Of a stretch of DNA of 64,000 nucleotides, positions 41,580 to 54,648 are shown piece by piece. The position numbers were made by a program, and so were the translations under genes. The notes below the pieces were generated by a model, which did no database searches, was not told where the DNA came from, and was given only the letters and a program-made list of their open reading frames with translations. How positions within the stretch are numbered: the first letter of the stretch is position 1; every line of letters begins with the position of its first letter. The stretch comes from Platanthera guangdongensis. Its lineage: Eukaryota > Streptophyta > Magnoliopsida > Asparagales > Orchidaceae. The stretch spans positions 118,168,568 to 118,232,567 of the forward strand of contig CM077153.1 of the NCBI GenBank assembly GCA_039583875.1, written 5' to 3'.

Positions 41580-44378
41580 TTGCATTTGTCTTTCTCAGCT
41601 TTCTCAGAATACTGTCTGAATATGATTCCCTGTTAGGATTAGCAGCTTCTCTCTTGGACATTGTCATATCAGATGCTCCAATGATGTTGCAAGAGGTTGC
41701 ACTTGGGACAATAGCTTCTGGGTGAATACTCATGTAAGCATCAATATTGAAAAACTGATTTGCTTTATTATACCTTTTTAACTCTTCTTTCCTGTAGGAA
41801 AACATGGTAGAGTATTGAAAGGGATCCTTCCCTTCTGCTTTACCTTTATTGATCAGAGATAGTCCAATTAGTTCATGAAATCTGGCCATTTTGGCAGTGT
41901 TCTCTTGTTCAGGATCAACAAAGGGAATTGGTGGAGATTCAGGCCTTTCAGAACTATTCTCTTTTTCAGGTTCAACTGGAGATTTTGGAGGACTTGCTGG
42001 TTTTGGAGGAAGATGAGAACTGCTTCTTGAAAATTTATGATGTTGATGCTGACTGCTTCCTTGAAAATAAGATCTTGAAGATTTGTCTTGCCTTTGGTAT
42101 GTTTGGGTGTATGAGGTATATCTCTGTGATACATTTCCTAAAGCATCTACTGCTGGAGGAGGAGGAGGACCTCTCCAGTTCCTTTTAGAAGGAGAAGGAG
42201 GAGAGACCTTCTGCTCTTCTTCCTTGCTTTTTGCTCATTCTTTGACAAACACATCCAGTTAGGCATCCCTTTATATGGAGTTAATTTGTTCAAAATGTAA
42301 TAGGGAGTGTCTGATGTTGGATTAGGCTTAGGAACAGTCTTAGCAAGAGCTTTTCTCTTCTTGGATTTTGCCTTTTTAGAATTTGATTCATCAGAATCAT
42401 CATCATCATCAGTGTCATTAGAAGATCCAGGAGGATTATTATACAAATCATCAATCTCTTATAGAATTTCCTTAGAGATCTGCTTTTCAGGCTGGGGTTG
42501 TTCTGGAATTTCTGGCTCTACAACACTTTCAATAACAGTTTGATTTTTTTTCTTCTATATCTGCAAGCATGATATCATCCATATTTGGTATAGGACTTTC
42601 ATCCATCTTATAAGTTGGTGGAGAGAAAGCCTTGGGCTCAGAAATAAATACTTGCTCAACAATGGATACAACTGTCTCTGTAGTAACTTTTGTGACAACT
42701 GGTACTGCAAAGCTTGCCTTTAGTTGCTTTGCAACCTCATGGCTTATTGGAGAAGTATAGTAGATAATAACCTTTGACTGCTCTTGAATAACTTCCGGTA
42801 AATAATTAAGATATGCAGAATCAAAAGAATGTAATAAACAAATTTAATCTACTGTGGGATTGATAATACAATCACTAACAGCCATGATCTCTGGTAGATC
42901 TTCTGTTTCATCTGTACAAACCATTTCAATCTCAACTACTGCAGGAACTGTTGATATTGAGACTTATGCTGCTGCTACATCTGAAACTATTGCTGCTTCT
43001 TCATTGAACATCTCCCCCTGCCTGGATTCAGAGGGTACTGAAACCAGGCCCCTGATAAAAGAAGGAGGGATAGAGAACATAGCAAAGAGGACAGTAAGAG
43101 ATGAGAGGGAGGCAACAAGAGTTGTGATTGCCTCTGCAATGAGTTGCCAGATGACTAGAGTGATGTGCTCCAGGAGGGTGGTAATGGAAGGAGAATCCAT
43201 ACCGATAAACTCAGGAGGAGCCTCAGTGGATACATATGGATGGATGGAGATGGAGGGAATAACCAAATGTATAAACTCAGGTGGGATCTGAGTAGATACA
43301 GATGAAGGAAAGGGAGGAATGATATCAGATAGAATAACATCTTGCATGATGTCGTCTGGAGAAGGTGATGCAGGAGGAGATGGAATAGGAATTGAGATGT
43401 CATGTTGAGGTGAATTGGGTGTAGATGGTATGGAGGTTAGCAAATCAAAGGATGGGGATGACATGAATGTATGAGGATGTATGTCAGTAAGATGAGGTGG
43501 GGGAGGAGATGGAGGAGCTGGTGACTAAGGAGGTGAAAGAGTTGTTGTTGGAAGAAGTGTTGTTGAAGGAGGTGGAGGAAGGGGGATGGAGGATTCTTCA
43601 ACATGGTGGGGAGTGGCTGGAATAGCCTTTGTGCGCTCAGAAGGTCTTAAGGAGGAGGAAGCCATGGATGACTTGATAATAGTCCTCTCCCATCTGCCAA
43701 AGAGGGCAGAGGTTAACCGTTTAGAAGCATTAATGAAAACTGTCTGAGAGACCAATAAATCATTTGCCTTCTCCTGCAGAAAAATTCCAAGTATCCTTGC
43801 AAAAAAAACTTCCTTCTTGGAGTTCTTTCTGATTAAGTCAAATAAAACCTGACCCAGTTAACCTTTTTCTTATCCACCAAGGCACTCATAACCAGAAACT
43901 GGTGCCTTGTGATGTAGTCGTGAGCGGTGTGCTTTCCCAGCAGACTTTGCCCACTACATCAGCCAAGAATTTATATTCAGCTGATAAATTCTTCTTCAAT
44001 AACTTGTTTGGGTTTCCTTCAGAGTGACCCATTTTAAGAAACATCTCATTAAATTTAGAGCTATCTATTTCATTATCTTCTTCCCCATTCACAAAATCGA
44101 AAATCTCAGATAAGACGGTAGGAGTTAGAGAGACCTGAGTTCCTGAAATTGTTCCTGTCATCTTCTAAGCATCAGAAGTGGTTGAAGAATATACCCATTA
44201 TTTGATCTCAGTCGCTGGTAGTTTGATTCTGGTTGTCACAGTCATTTTTCAATTGTTGATCTTCGAAGAGTTTCATAATATTCTTGAAAACCTTGTCCGA
44301 ATGACCGAAGGAGTCGAAGTCGATATCGAACCCTGTGTCATATTTCATCCCAGACAGAGAGATCGTTGAAATCGCCAT
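41580..44378 (-). pseudogene. Copia-3 ORF after pol (env-position protein), frameshifted
   Basis: The ATG at 44378 starts MAISTISLSGMKYDTGFDID, homologous to the Copia-2 protein. Further pieces in different frames follow: GTISGTQVSLTPTVLSEIFDF, SAEYKFLADVVGKV, NASKRLTSALFGRWERT, a Pro/Ser-rich part, SRQGEMFNEEAA, and a C-terminal part (YNKANQFFNIDAYMSIHPEAIVPS, SKREAANPNRE). At least four frameshifts and several stops are present. The C-terminal match to the part of Copia-2 that lies after its UAG shows that this tail belongs to the family protein. Confidence 0.85.
43011..43019 (-). promoter_or_regulatory. Internal copy of the polypurine tract in Copia-3
   Basis: On the - strand this is AGGGGGAGA, identical to the true tract at 41416-41408. 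It is at the site homologous to 19972-19980 in Copia-2, in spite of heavy decay around it. Confidence 0.5.
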
Positions 44379-44384
44379 GGTTTC

Positions 44385-44397
44385 CTGCAAAAAAAGA
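44385..44397 (-). promoter_or_regulatory. Candidate 3' splice site before the Copia-3 last ORF
   Basis: On the - strand CTTTTTTTGCAG ends six nucleotides before the ATG at 44378. The position matches that of the candidate site in Copia-2 (18501-18513). Confidence 0.45.
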
Positions 44398-44504
44398 GAG
44401 ATCAAGTGCAAAAGAACAGAAAGCGCAGGACAGAGCTCGAAGAAAACCTAGTTTTAAAGTTTTCAGAATGTGAAGCATCGGGCTCTGTCCGGCAAAAATA
44501 AAAA

Positions 44505-44780
44505 TTCTTTGATCTCAGGTCGAAGAATGCTGAAAATTCGTCAATCTCAGCTTGAAGAGGAGGGAAAATAGTTCGTTGATCTTAGGCTGACAAAATATAT
44601 TTTCGGAAGCAAGTTCGTCGATCTCAGGTTGACGAAATATTTTCGCAGGCAAGTCGTTGATCTCAGGTCGACGAAAAAGACATCATACTGAGATATCGTC
44701 GATCTCAGGTTGACGAAAAATCTCAAGAAAATTTCTCAGTTTGTCGATCTCCGTTCGACGAACTTTGAAAAATTCTTCGA
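44505..44780. repeat. TCGTCGA hairpin array between RNase H and last ORF of Copia-3
   Basis: Units such as TTCGTCGATCTCAGGTTGACGAA recur about seven times, many with one or two arm mismatches. Position and word match the Copia-2 spacer array. A clear TATA box after it is not seen; the best AT-rich stretch is on the - strand at about 44510-44495. Confidence 0.85.
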
Positions 44781-44793
44781 CCACAGACAAAAA

Positions 44794-45398
44794 TTAAATT
44801 AAAGCCTCTCCATTGATCATTTCTAGCTGATTCATAAAGAACAGATGGTTCCTCTCATACAAGGGTTTGGTGAAACTGTCTGCTCTTTGCAAATCAGTGT
44901 AGATATAGACAAGCTTAATTTTATTTTGGTCGACACAATCTCTAATGAAATGATGCATTGTTTCTATATGCTTAGCTCTACTATAATGCACTGGATTTTG
45001 TGCAATGAAAATTGCACTTGTATTATCACATAGTAAGGTTAAATTATTTAAGTTGAAACCATAATCTAGGAGTTGGTTCTGAATCCAGAGTATCTGGGAA
45101 CAATAACTGCCAGCTGCTATGTATTCTGCTTCTGCAGTTAAAGTAGAAACAGATGTCTGTTTTTTGCAAAACCAGGACACTAGTCTAGCACCAAGGAACT
45201 GGCACGTCCCTGAGGTGCTTTTTCTGTCCACTCTACATCCAACAAAGTCAGCATCTGAGTATCCAGTCAACTCAAACTCGGACTCATTTGGATACTAGAG
45301 TCCTAAACTAGGACAACCCTTTATATATCTTAAAATCCTTTTTATAAAAATAAGGTTGGATTCTTTATAGAACCTAGTAAAAAGACATGTAGCAAACA
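44794..45398 (-). pseudogene. pol: Copia-3 RNase H, 3' part of pol
   Basis: The reading resumes after the D insertion with FATCLFTRF and runs through FIKRILRYIKGCPSLGL. A UAG follows, then TGYSDADFVGCRVDRKSTSG, STLTAEAEYIAAGSYC, LLCDNTSAIFIAQNPV and ADSFTKPL, with the stop at 44794. The RNase H motifs are well kept, with one stop codon at about 45296. The part upstream is at 60168 and beyond. Confidence 0.9.
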
Positions 45399-45403
45399 TT
45401 ATG

Positions 45404-48143
45404 TGTAAGACCCCCTCCCGGATCCCAAAACACGGCACGAAGGGGATCTTATGCCCAGAACAGTCGCCTTGCGGTAGCATTAGCACACGGGCTAACCTGT
45501 ACCACAAGACGCCTATTCAGCCGGCTACAACCAATATCAATATATGCCAACCCAACAAAAATGTAAACTAGAAGTCAAATCCACACAAATCATAATAGTC
45601 CAAAGTACATAAAAATAGAGAAGCTACAACAAGCTTCTACAAAGTATCAGAGTACAACTAACATATGCCCAAAAGAGCTACATCAAATCGCTCAACAAAA
45701 CTCACATCGGTAACCGACGGTAGCGACGACACCGTCCCTTCAGGACTAGTCGTCCTGGGCTGGCTGTCCTGCTGCAAAGTCTGCGTCTCCTCTACCTGTG
45801 GGGTGACCTCCTGAAAATGAAGACGTATCAACTGTTAGTCAAAAGACTAAGTGGCTATCACATCCGCTCCCCTGGCGACTCCTCGGCATTGGGCGGAGAA
45901 AGGACAAGGGTACAATATATAATAAGTGATTTAAGCAGGTACAGGCAGGTGGAATAAGTACAATATGATTAACAACATTTTATCTAGCAGTTCTACATGA
46001 GGTATAACAATCCATCAAGTATAAGTAACTACAGCAGGAAAGTAACTTAACTTATAAGGATGCTCATACAAGCTTATAAGTTAAGGATCGGTTTAACATA
46101 AAGTAACTCATCGTCTAGGAGTGCCTATACAAACTTATACGATGAGGATCTTGTTTGTTCAATGTAATGAAATGGTATGTATGCTATGCAATGACTCACC
46201 CATGATCACACACATGCAAATGCTATGTCGACACAGACTAGTAGTTCCCACTTTTCGAGTAGGTAGCTAACCTCTCAGGCATCAACCGTTGTGGCCAGGC
46301 GGCGATAGTAGAGCGGGCTACTCTACTACTAAACGGGCATCCACACTGCTTCACTTAGGCCTCCGTACACCTCAATGCTAAGAACATAACAGCGAAGCCC
46401 CCCTTCACGTACTATTGTCTTGCGGGATTCTTGGGTAGATGTGCACCGAGAACCAAGCACCGAACTGGCCTTGTGTGACCTGTAAGGATCCTCAGAAGAA
46501 AGCACGAGGACCAAGCCTAACTGTTCACTTAGCACGGAAGGAGCCCCGTGACATGAACACCGAGGACCAAGCCCAACCGCCCAAGGTCTAATTGTCAACT
46601 CCCGTCGGTGTGACGACTGGCGACCCCGTAGACCTGCCACACTATCCTTAACCCGGGATTACGACACCGCATGTCGACTCACACCGCATGCAATTCCATA
46701 TCATCGTGGCATAGAAGGAGCCTCAGAGAAAACACGAGGACCAAGCCCAACAGTCCACTTATAACTCATCTCAACACTAACCAACTCAGTGCGATCAACA
46801 CTCGCACTTACACCCTTTCACAGTGCTACCCGTAGGGAGATGCCACTCTAAGCATTGGACTACTAAATTCATTCAGTTAAACAATCATTCATATGGCCAT
46901 AGATTATCATCCTATATTTCATTCCAAACGATTTCAACACATTATTGACAAGATGCACATTTCTATTAGTTTATCAATTTCTATCGAATCATTTCGTTTA
47001 AGTACGCTTCACTTCACAAATCAATTACATAGGATCCTATAATTAAACTTCATCATTCATAAATCTATGATGGTTAACATAAAATACTTCACCAAACCTC
47101 AAGTTAATTTGCTACATTATCTCCACCGAGTCCAAATCCGACTCTACTCCAACCCAGAATTTTAAGTATAGAAATAATCTGGACATCAACTTCAACCAGA
47201 GATTTCCCAAGCTACAGAATTCGGTGAAGGCGTGTAACCCCTCGATGGAAAGCTCTTTCCATGGGCTACAACTTTCATGTTTATATGACAACCCAGATCC
47301 GAGAGTATCATATTAGAAATCGGCTTCAAAGTCCGCTACGTACAGAACACAGTTTCTGCATGCTTGGTTTGTCAGCCGTCAAATTCATTCAGACTTTCCT
47401 ATGGCTACATACTTTGCCCGAAGTCGTGCAACCACTCGTTGGAAAGGAATTTTCAAGGGCTTCGACTTTTGTGTTTAGTCAAAAGCCCAGTTCTGAACAT
47501 ATCACACCTGAAAATGGCCAAGAAGGTTACTGCGTGCAGAACACAGATTCTGCTCGCATCTTAAGGCGGAATGAACGACATCAGTTCATCTTCCTCCTCA
47601 AGTCGATCTTCCAAAATTACCTCCGGAAATTCCTCCTCCCTTATTCACCCTCATGAGGCCATTTCTCTTCACGAAACCATCCCCCATTTTCACATAGAAG
47701 GTTGGAGAGGTTGAAGACACCACTATCCTTAGGGCACAAGCCCTAGAATGGCCTCTACCTAGGGAAATCATCATCTCGCAAGTCTAGACTCTTTTGAGTC
47801 GACATCTCACCTGGATATATCTACAGATCTAGCACCAAGGGAGAGGGGAGGAAGCTCACCTCATTTCCGGCGTTTCCGCCATTTCCGGCTAAGGATCTTG
47901 TAACTCTTCACGGCGGCATCTTCTTCTCCTCGACGGCGGCGGTTCTTCTCCTCTTGGACTTGCTCCAGCAGATTCTCCCTCTCTACAGTAGTTTCTCCAG
48001 GAAGAAGGGTTGGAATGAGGAGTGAAAACGGATAGGGTTTTCACATCCCATATAAGTGAAAAGTGACACGGGCAGGGACACGCCCGTGTCCTTACCCATA
48101 TCCTGCTTGGGTGAAGCGTTACAGGCGGTTACCTGACGTTCCG
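45404..48143 (-). mobile_element. Solo LTR D, left part (3' half in its own orientation)
   Basis: D is bounded by TTATG at 45399-45403 and 60163-60167. Its ends are TGTAACGTCCCG (60162, reading -) and GGGGGTCTTACA (45404). Without Gypsy-E it is about 3.4 kb and holds no gag or pol, so it is a solo LTR. This left part has a TATA box (CTTATATGGG, 48056-48047 on the - strand) and the downstream LTR half shared with F. One hairpin unit of the upstream array remains at about 48066-48095. Confidence 0.88.
46046..46146 (-). other. Two stem-loops with GTATGAG/GTATAGG loops in LTR D
   Basis: One stem is perfect over 13 bp: CTTAACTTATAAG (46046-46058) and CTTATAAGTTAAG (46073-46085). Its loop reads CTTGTATGAGCATC in the sense of D. 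The other pairs 46107-46119 with 46134-46146 (CTCATCGT with ACGATGAG, then partial), around a loop holding TTTGTATAGGCACT. They correspond to the two hairpins of LTR F at 39291-39391, with base changes on both sides of the stems. Confidence 0.7.
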
Positions 48144-51094
48144 TGTCACAACCCGCATTTTTCTCCGAATTCATGGAGTATCAGAGTATGAGAAAAAACA
48201 CGCGTCGTGATGCCACATCGAGCAGGGGATAACTGTCGACGCTCAGGCGAACACCATCTAACAAGACTATGAAAGTTTCTTAAGTTTAATGATTAGAAAA
48301 TCAGATATCTTTTAGAGGCCGCATCCCTCGGCTCAGTGGATCATCTAGTCCACAGTTTAAAACTATATTTATACGTAGCGGAAAATACTTTATTTATTGC
48401 TTTGACATCCTAAGAGAGTGCATAAGTGACCCCCGGGGTCAGTTTATACTATGCAAGACACTAAATTTATATCATATTATAAGTAGGGAAAACGTTCTTT
48501 TTACGTTACTTGGGAAGTAGTGTATGAGTTTATAAAATATGCTGATCATGAGATATATATATAGTAGTGTTTTAGGTTTAAAAGTAACTAATAACCTAGC
48601 ATAAAATTTCCCAAGAACAAGTAGACTATCGCCAAAAAAGGTAGCAGTAAAAGAAACATATTTAGTATCATAAGTTAAAACTACCAGAGGGCGCCAACAA
48701 ACTGACACGAACCCACTGACAAGTATGTATGTCTGTAAGAAAAAGCAGGAAAACTACCTCACAAAAGTAAGAGAAAGATCCCTACATCTCAAGGGATCAC
48801 CACCAACAACACAGCAAATCTAGCCGCCCACCCGGCTACTAATCAGAACCAGAGGCATTCAGAAAAGGAAAGAATTCCTCAGCAAGCGAAACAAGAAAAT
48901 CTGAACTATGACATTAAATTTCAATGGAATAAGAGAGTAAGTAAACAAGACAGTAAAAAGCAAACACTGTCCAGAGTAAACCAAAAGTACACAAAACACC
49001 AAGCAATAACATCAAGCCCTGCTCAAATCCTACAGTGGCTACAAGGCAAAAGGCAAAGAAAAACTTGCCACCATATGCTGCATTCTACCAGGAAGAAACA
49101 CCTAACAATCCTAATTTGTGAGTTAATGACAGTGGTAAACAGTAATGGTCCTTGGTTGGTGACCAAAAATAGTCCCCCAAACAAACAGTTCCAACAAAAT
49201 CATAAGTTTCCACTGTCGGCACAAAACCACCACAAATCCAGCTCGTACCTGGAATAAAAAGGGTGGCGGCCACAGCAAATGCCCAGCCCGTACCCGGGAC
49301 CAAAAAAACGTGGCGGCCACGGCTCGCACACAAAACATCCCGCTCCTTTAGAGCGTCAAAACACCACTACCTGCCATAACCCACGATTCGGCCCTCAAAA
49401 TAAAGGAAGAATGAAAGGCCAACAAGACATTTACCCTAGGAGGTAATCACTCGGGAAGAAAGATAATTGAAAAGAAATAAAAATTCTGCCTACAGGAATC
49501 GTCGAACGCAGCTTGACGATTTTCATCGAGCGCTGGAACAAAATCGCCGAATGAAGCAAAATCGTCGAGCGCAACTCGACGATTTTCGTCGAATCACGGG
49601 ACACAGGCAATCGTCGAACTCCATTCAACGATTTCCCTTTCGCCTAACATAGGTCACGGGAAAAATCGTCGAACTCCGTTCGACGATTTTCCGATAAACG
49701 TAGGCCAAGGGAAAAACAGACCACGTGGAAATTATCGTCGAACGCCGTTCGACGATTTTTCCCTTCGTCGAACAGAGGTCACGGGAAAGTCGTCGAACTC
49801 CGTTCGACGATTTCCGTCAGACCCAGAACTAAGGCTTGTCGTCGAGCTCAGTTCGACGATAATCTACGAACCCAGATCGACGATTTCCGTCGATCTGGCT
49901 GCAATGAGTGCACAGTAATTATGAACCTCCTACTTCGTTTCCGTCCAACTTCTTAGCCTAATTCAAACCTATTATTGGCGATTTAAGTATAAAATCTCAA
50001 TGTTATTGGATTCTAGGGTTGAAAGGCTAATGTCTAACCAAATAGAGGTTTTAACAGGGAACCATTTGAATGATTAACAGGAAACAGTTTGATAAAACAA
50101 ACAAGGTTACAACACTCCAGCCAAAGGCATGAGTTTTAGAACTTGAGAGAATGCAAACAGAAACTTAAGGGGGCATTATGGTTAATGATTTACATGCTTT
50201 TGACGGAAAAACATAGTAAGATATCAATCTCAGGAAAACAGGGAAAATTATAGCAATTATGACCATAAATAGGAGAAGAAAACTTGGCAAGGGCAAGAGC
50301 ACCACTTGCCTCAAATCCAAAGATTAACTCGCACAGCCCTTCCTCTCTCTCTCGGCTCCAGCCGTAACAGCACCTAAACAGGATCTAAGGTTTTAATGGA
50401 GGAAAAGGTTCAAACCAAAAATATTGAGTTCTCTAAAAACACCACGAAAATTGAATCGCTTACCTTAGGAATGAAGGTCTAGGCGAGAGCACTCCAAATC
50501 CGCTTTCGAAATCGAATTCCATCAACTATCGCTCCCAAAATCAGCGTCTAAAGGGTACAGGGTTGACGGTTTTCTTCCTCTCGATCAGGCAGCGGTTTCT
50601 CTCTCACAGAAGGAGACAATGAATAGTCTCGTTTATTTCTTAAGGCTATATATATGATGCATGGATACGTCTTTTCAACCTAACTGCCACCTAAAACCAC
50701 TCATTTCAAACTTTATAAATTAATTAATCATTACATCCATTATTATTAACACACCAAAACGACGCAAAAATCGAACCACCTCAGAATCCGACGAAATTCG
50801 CACCGTAGTTAAACACCCACACTACGAACGCAACGACGAAGTCGAAATCAACATTCGATGAACAAAACTCGGGTTATCACTACCCTAAGCCAAAACACAA
50901 GCATCCCCCGAGAGGCCTCACCGGTCACCAAAACAGACCCGGCTTGCTAGGAGATCTTGCCAAAAAGGCTACCAATAGCCATACAAGGAACCAAAAGAGC
51001 TAAGACCATGCTCTAACAAACAACACATGCCGGAAATGCGTCAATGTAACGCCAAACGAGAATTAAATAATCGCAGAAAATCGGGGGCGTTGCA
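48144..51094 (-). repeat. Gypsy-E 3' LTR
   Basis: In the sense of the element it starts TGCAACGCCCCC at 51094 and ends GGGTTGTGACA at 48144, giving 2951 bp. It has a TATATATAG box near 50650 and a hairpin array at 49496-49885 that lies downstream of this box. The purine tract AGGGGGAGTGAC (51106-51095) precedes it. Confidence 0.94.
49496..49885. repeat. TCGTCGA hairpin array in the Gypsy-E 3' LTR
   Basis: Eight or so units occur, such as AATCGTCGAA-CTCCG-TTCGACGATT (arms of 10 nt). In several the pairing extends into flanking GGAAAA/TTTTCC. The matching array in the 5' LTR is at 57922-58312. The word is the same as in Copia-2 and Copia-3, which belong to another superfamily. Confidence 0.92.
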
Positions 51095-51202
51095 GTCACT
51101 CCCCCTAAAAGAAAGTTTCGTCCCGAAACTTTATATACGCTACTTCTACAATAGAAGGAAAGTAACAAACAAGAGTACTAGAAAGAAAACGTACCAAACA
51201 AA

Positions 51203-52408
51203 TCAAAGGAAAAGATTAGGGTGGGCCTCCCTCATAGCCGACTCTAACTCCCAAGTCGCGCTTTCCAAATCCTGATTCTTCCATAGAACTTTCACCATCG
51301 GGATAGACTTCGTCCGCAGCACCCGATCTTGAGTATCCAAGATGCGGACCGACACCTCAACATATGAGAGATTAGGCTCCAACTGGGGCACAACATCCAA
51401 GACTTGCCCACTGCTTTGCACACACTTCCACAATTGGCTTACATGAAACACATTATGAATACCTGGGAAATTTGCTGGCAAATCCAATCTATATGCTGAC
51501 ACGCCAATCCGTTCAACAATCTTAAATGGGCCCACATACCTCGGATCCAATTTCCCATTCTTACCGAACTTCTTAACACCAACCATTGGGGAAACCTTAA
51601 GAAACACAAGGTCCCCTACAGAAAACTCCAAGTCAGACCTACGTCGGTTGCCGTTCTTCTCATATCTCTCCTGAGTAATACGAAGCTTTTCATGAATAAG
51701 CTTCACAGCAGTTTCCATCTCCTCGAGCGCATTCGGACCCAACATAGGCCTCTCACAAACCTCGGTCCAAAACAAGGGAGTTCTGCAGCGCCTCCCATAC
51801 AAGGCTTCAAATGGAGCCATTTGCAAGCTCTCCTGGTAACTGTTATTGTAAGCGAATTCCATAAGCCGCAAACGCTCATCCCACACTCCTCCGTGGTCCA
51901 AGATGTAGCACCTGATCATATCCTCAACTATCTGGTTCACTCGCTCAGTCTGACCATTGGTCTGCGGGTTGTAAGCTGTAGAATACCTCAAATCTGTACC
52001 CAAATCCTCTTGCAGACTCCTCCAGAAGTGAGATGTAAAACGGGAGTCTTGATCCGAAATGATGCTAACTGGTACCCCGTGCAATCTGATGACCTCATTC
52101 AAATACAGCTCCGCTATCTTTTTCATCGGATAATCAATCTTATATGGCACAAAGTGAGCACACTTCGTCAGTCTGTCCACTATAACCCAAACAGAATCAA
52201 AACCTCTAGGAGATCTCGGCAAGCCCGTAATGAAGTCCATAGAAATACTCTCCCACTTCCAAGTAGGGATCTCCAACGGAGTCAACTTGCCACCAGGCCT
52301 TCCATGATCGGCCTTCACACGCTTGCAAGTGTGGCACTCAGCAACAAATCGGGCTATATCACCGTTCATCCCATACCACCAGGCAATCTGCTTCAATTCA
52401 TGATACAT
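51203..52408 (-). CDS. pol: Gypsy-E integrase with C-terminal chromodomain-like region
   Basis: This 401-codon open frame starts within the integrase zinc domain ([33 protein letters not shown]). The catalytic core follows, with [26 protein letters not shown] and [13 protein letters not shown], which carry the D, D and E residues. The gypsy GPY/F-type segment comes next ([12 protein letters not shown]). The last 50 residues ([41 protein letters not shown]) resemble the chromodomain found at the end of chromovirus integrases, which steers insertion to marked chromatin. The stop is at 51205-51203. The frame differs from that of the RNase H upstream, so a frameshift lies near 52400. Confidence 0.93.
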   Translation of the reverse strand: MYHELKQIAWWYGMNGDIARFVAECHTCKRVKADHGRPGGKLTPLEIPTWKWESISMDFITGLPRSPRGFDSVWVIVDRLTKCAHFVPYKIDYPMKKIAELYLNEVIRLHGVPVSIISDQDSRFTSHFWRSLQEDLGTDLRYSTAYNPQTNGQTERVNQIVEDMIRCYILDHGGVWDERLRLMEFAYNNSYQESLQMAPFEALYGRRCRTPLFWTEVCERPMLGPNALEEMETAVKLIHEKLRITQERYEKNGNRRRSDLEFSVGDLVFLKVSPMVGVKKFGKNGKLDPRYVGPFKIVERIGVSAYRLDLPANFPGIHNVFHVSQLWKCVQSSGQVLDVVPQLEPNLSYVEVSVRILDTQDRVLRTKSIPMVKVLWKNQDLESATWELESAMREAHPNLFL

Positions 52409-54002
52409 CTTTGTGGATCCTGGATGGTAGGCACACTAGATCCATGAGCCTCTCTGCAAATCATAACCCTGATGTCTCCAACAGCGGGAATGCAGAACCT
52501 GCCGCGGTACTTCAAAGTACCCGCATCATCAATAGAGAAATCCGACAACTCCCCTCTCTCAGTCCTGAGGTACAAGTGCAGAAGATCCGGATCATCCTTC
52601 TGGTGAAACCTGGTAAGTGCAATCCAAGACGGCTCTGCCACTGCCAAACTGCTCTGCAAGTCACAGCGTCCCACGAAAATATCCAACTTGAGGAATTCTT
52701 CCACTAAACGATCGGCGGTGAGATTAAAGATCTTCCCCGTCTTCCAGCTCAGGGCATCGACAACTATATTGGCCTTGCCCGGATGATACTGTATATCCAC
52801 ATGATAATCGGCCACATACTCTAACCAACGCCGCTGGCGCAAATTCAGCTCTTTCTGGGTGAAGACATACTTGAGGCTTTTATGATCGGTGAAGATCTTG
52901 CACTGAGCACCATAAAGTAAATGTCTCCACAACTTCAGGGAAAAGATCACTGCCGGGAACTCAAGATCATGCGTAGGGTAGTTCCTCTCATGAATCTTCA
53001 GTTACCTCGACCCATACGCAATAACCTTCGCTTCTTGCATCAACACACCTCCGAGCCCAACATGCGAGGCATCCACATACACATCATAGTCCATGCCCTC
53101 CGTAGGCAATGCCAAAACAGGAGCAGAACACATCCTGCTTTCCAGCTCCTGAAAAACCTCCTCGCATTTCTCGCTCCAAATGAACGCCGCATTCTTCTGT
53201 GTCAGCTTAGTCAAGGGTGCTGCCAGTGCAGAAAATCCCTCCACGAATCTTCTATAATAGCCGGCCAACCCCCAGAAGCTCCTAATCTCCTTGGGTGTGC
53301 TCGGCCTATGCCAATCCATCAGTGCAGAAATCTTTTCCGGGTCAACCGAAATGCCGTCTTTGTTCACCACATGACCCAGGAAGGAAACCTGGGACAACCA
53401 GAATTCACCTTTACTCAGTTTGGCGAATAACTGATGGTCTCTCAAAGCAGATAGAATCAATCGCAGATGCTGCTCATGCTCCTCAGCACTGCGTGAGTAG
53501 ATCAACACATCATCAATGAATACCACAATGAACTTGTCCAGAAAATCCTTGAACACCCGGTTCATCATGTCCATGAATGCTGATGGCGCGTTGGTCAAAC
53601 CAAACGACATAACCAAAAATTCAAAATGCCCATGTCTCGACCTGAAAGCAGTCCGTGGAATGTCCGACTCACGGATCCTAAGCTGATGATAGCCGAACGA
53701 AGATAAATCTTGGAGAACACCGTGCTACCATGCAACTGATCAAATAAATCATCGATCCTCGGTAGAGGGTACCTGTTCTTTATGGTAACTTTGTTCAGCT
53801 CCCTATAGTCGATGCATAGCCTCATCGACCCATCCTTCTTCTTCACAAATAGAACAGGAGCACCCCAAGGCGACGAACTCGGCCTAATAAAACCTTTAGC
53901 CAACAACTCGTCCAATTGGACTCGCAACTCCTCCAACTCACGAGGGGCCATCCGGTAAGGCGCCTTAGCAATAGGATGCGTACCCGATTCCAAATCAATC
54001 AC
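52393..54002 (-). pseudogene. pol: Gypsy-E reverse transcriptase and RNase H, frameshifted
   Basis: The RT starts [20 protein letters not shown] and includes [19 protein letters not shown]. After a frameshift near 53640-53600 it continues as [21 protein letters not shown], then [13 protein letters not shown] with the catalytic FIDD intact, and [16 protein letters not shown]. RNase H follows: [19 protein letters not shown], a UAA at about 52999, [20 protein letters not shown] and [13 protein letters not shown]. The end contains the spacer towards integrase ([21 protein letters not shown]). The family is gypsy chromovirus by order of domains and wording. Confidence 0.92.
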
Positions 54003-54550
54003 AAACTCAACATCCCGCTCGGGGGGGGGAGACTAGGAAGGTTATCAGGAAAAACATCAGAGAAACCACGAACCACGGGAATCTCCTCCAGGCGCGGTAT
54101 GCTAACTGTAGTCCCAACCACCGAGACTAAACAAGCAAAACAATCAGAATGAAACAGCTTCTGAGCACATACCGCAGAAATGATAGGAAAATCCTGGCAC
54201 GAATCAGCATACACACTTCCAGGCTGACCGTTATCCTTGATGAAGTCCAAGCGCTTCCCTTTGGACTGAATAACCGCATCATACCTAGACAATCAGTCCA
54301 TGCCCAGAATAACGTCGAAGTCCTCTAGATCAATCATCTTCAAGTCTGCCTTCGCAAGAAAGTCCCCCAACAAAACAGGGCAATCCAAAATGCCCATATC
54401 TGACAAAACAGATTCACCAGAAGGGAACTTGATGCGGAAGGTATCACAAACTTGATCTAGAATCAACCGATACCGCTCTACAAAGGCTCTAGCTACAAAT
54501 GAGTGGGTATCGCCAGAGTCGAATAAAACACGCGCCCAGCGGTTCTTCAC
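54003..54550 (-). pseudogene. pol: Gypsy-E protease region
   Basis: The frame reads VLFDSGDTHSFVARAFVER, in which the usual DSGATHSF has a Gly-Asp change. It runs through ILDCPVLLGDFLAKADLKM and ILGMD, then a UGA where relatives have Trp, then LSRYDAVI and the linker [21 protein letters not shown] run of nine G (on the + strand, at about 54021-54030) marks a frameshift into the RT frame. A spacer of about 100 nt without coding sense separates it from gag. Confidence 0.88.
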
Positions 54551-54648
54551 CTTAAATTTCCCTATAGGAGTACATAAGCAACTAATGCACTACCAGAACA
54601 AAACTAAAACCCTGCTAGCAAATAAAACTTTCAAGCTAGGAAAAACGA

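Noticed and set aside
48320..48350. CCCTCGGCTCAGTGGATCATCTAG looked a little like rRNA or a tRNA gene part.
   Set aside because: It is within the Gypsy-E LTR, occurs again in the other LTR (about 56750), and no cloverleaf or longer rRNA match follows.
51692..53519. Plus-strand frames opposite the Gypsy-E integrase, RNase H and RT.
   Set aside because: They have no domain and mirror the strong - strand coding sequence with clear pol motifs.
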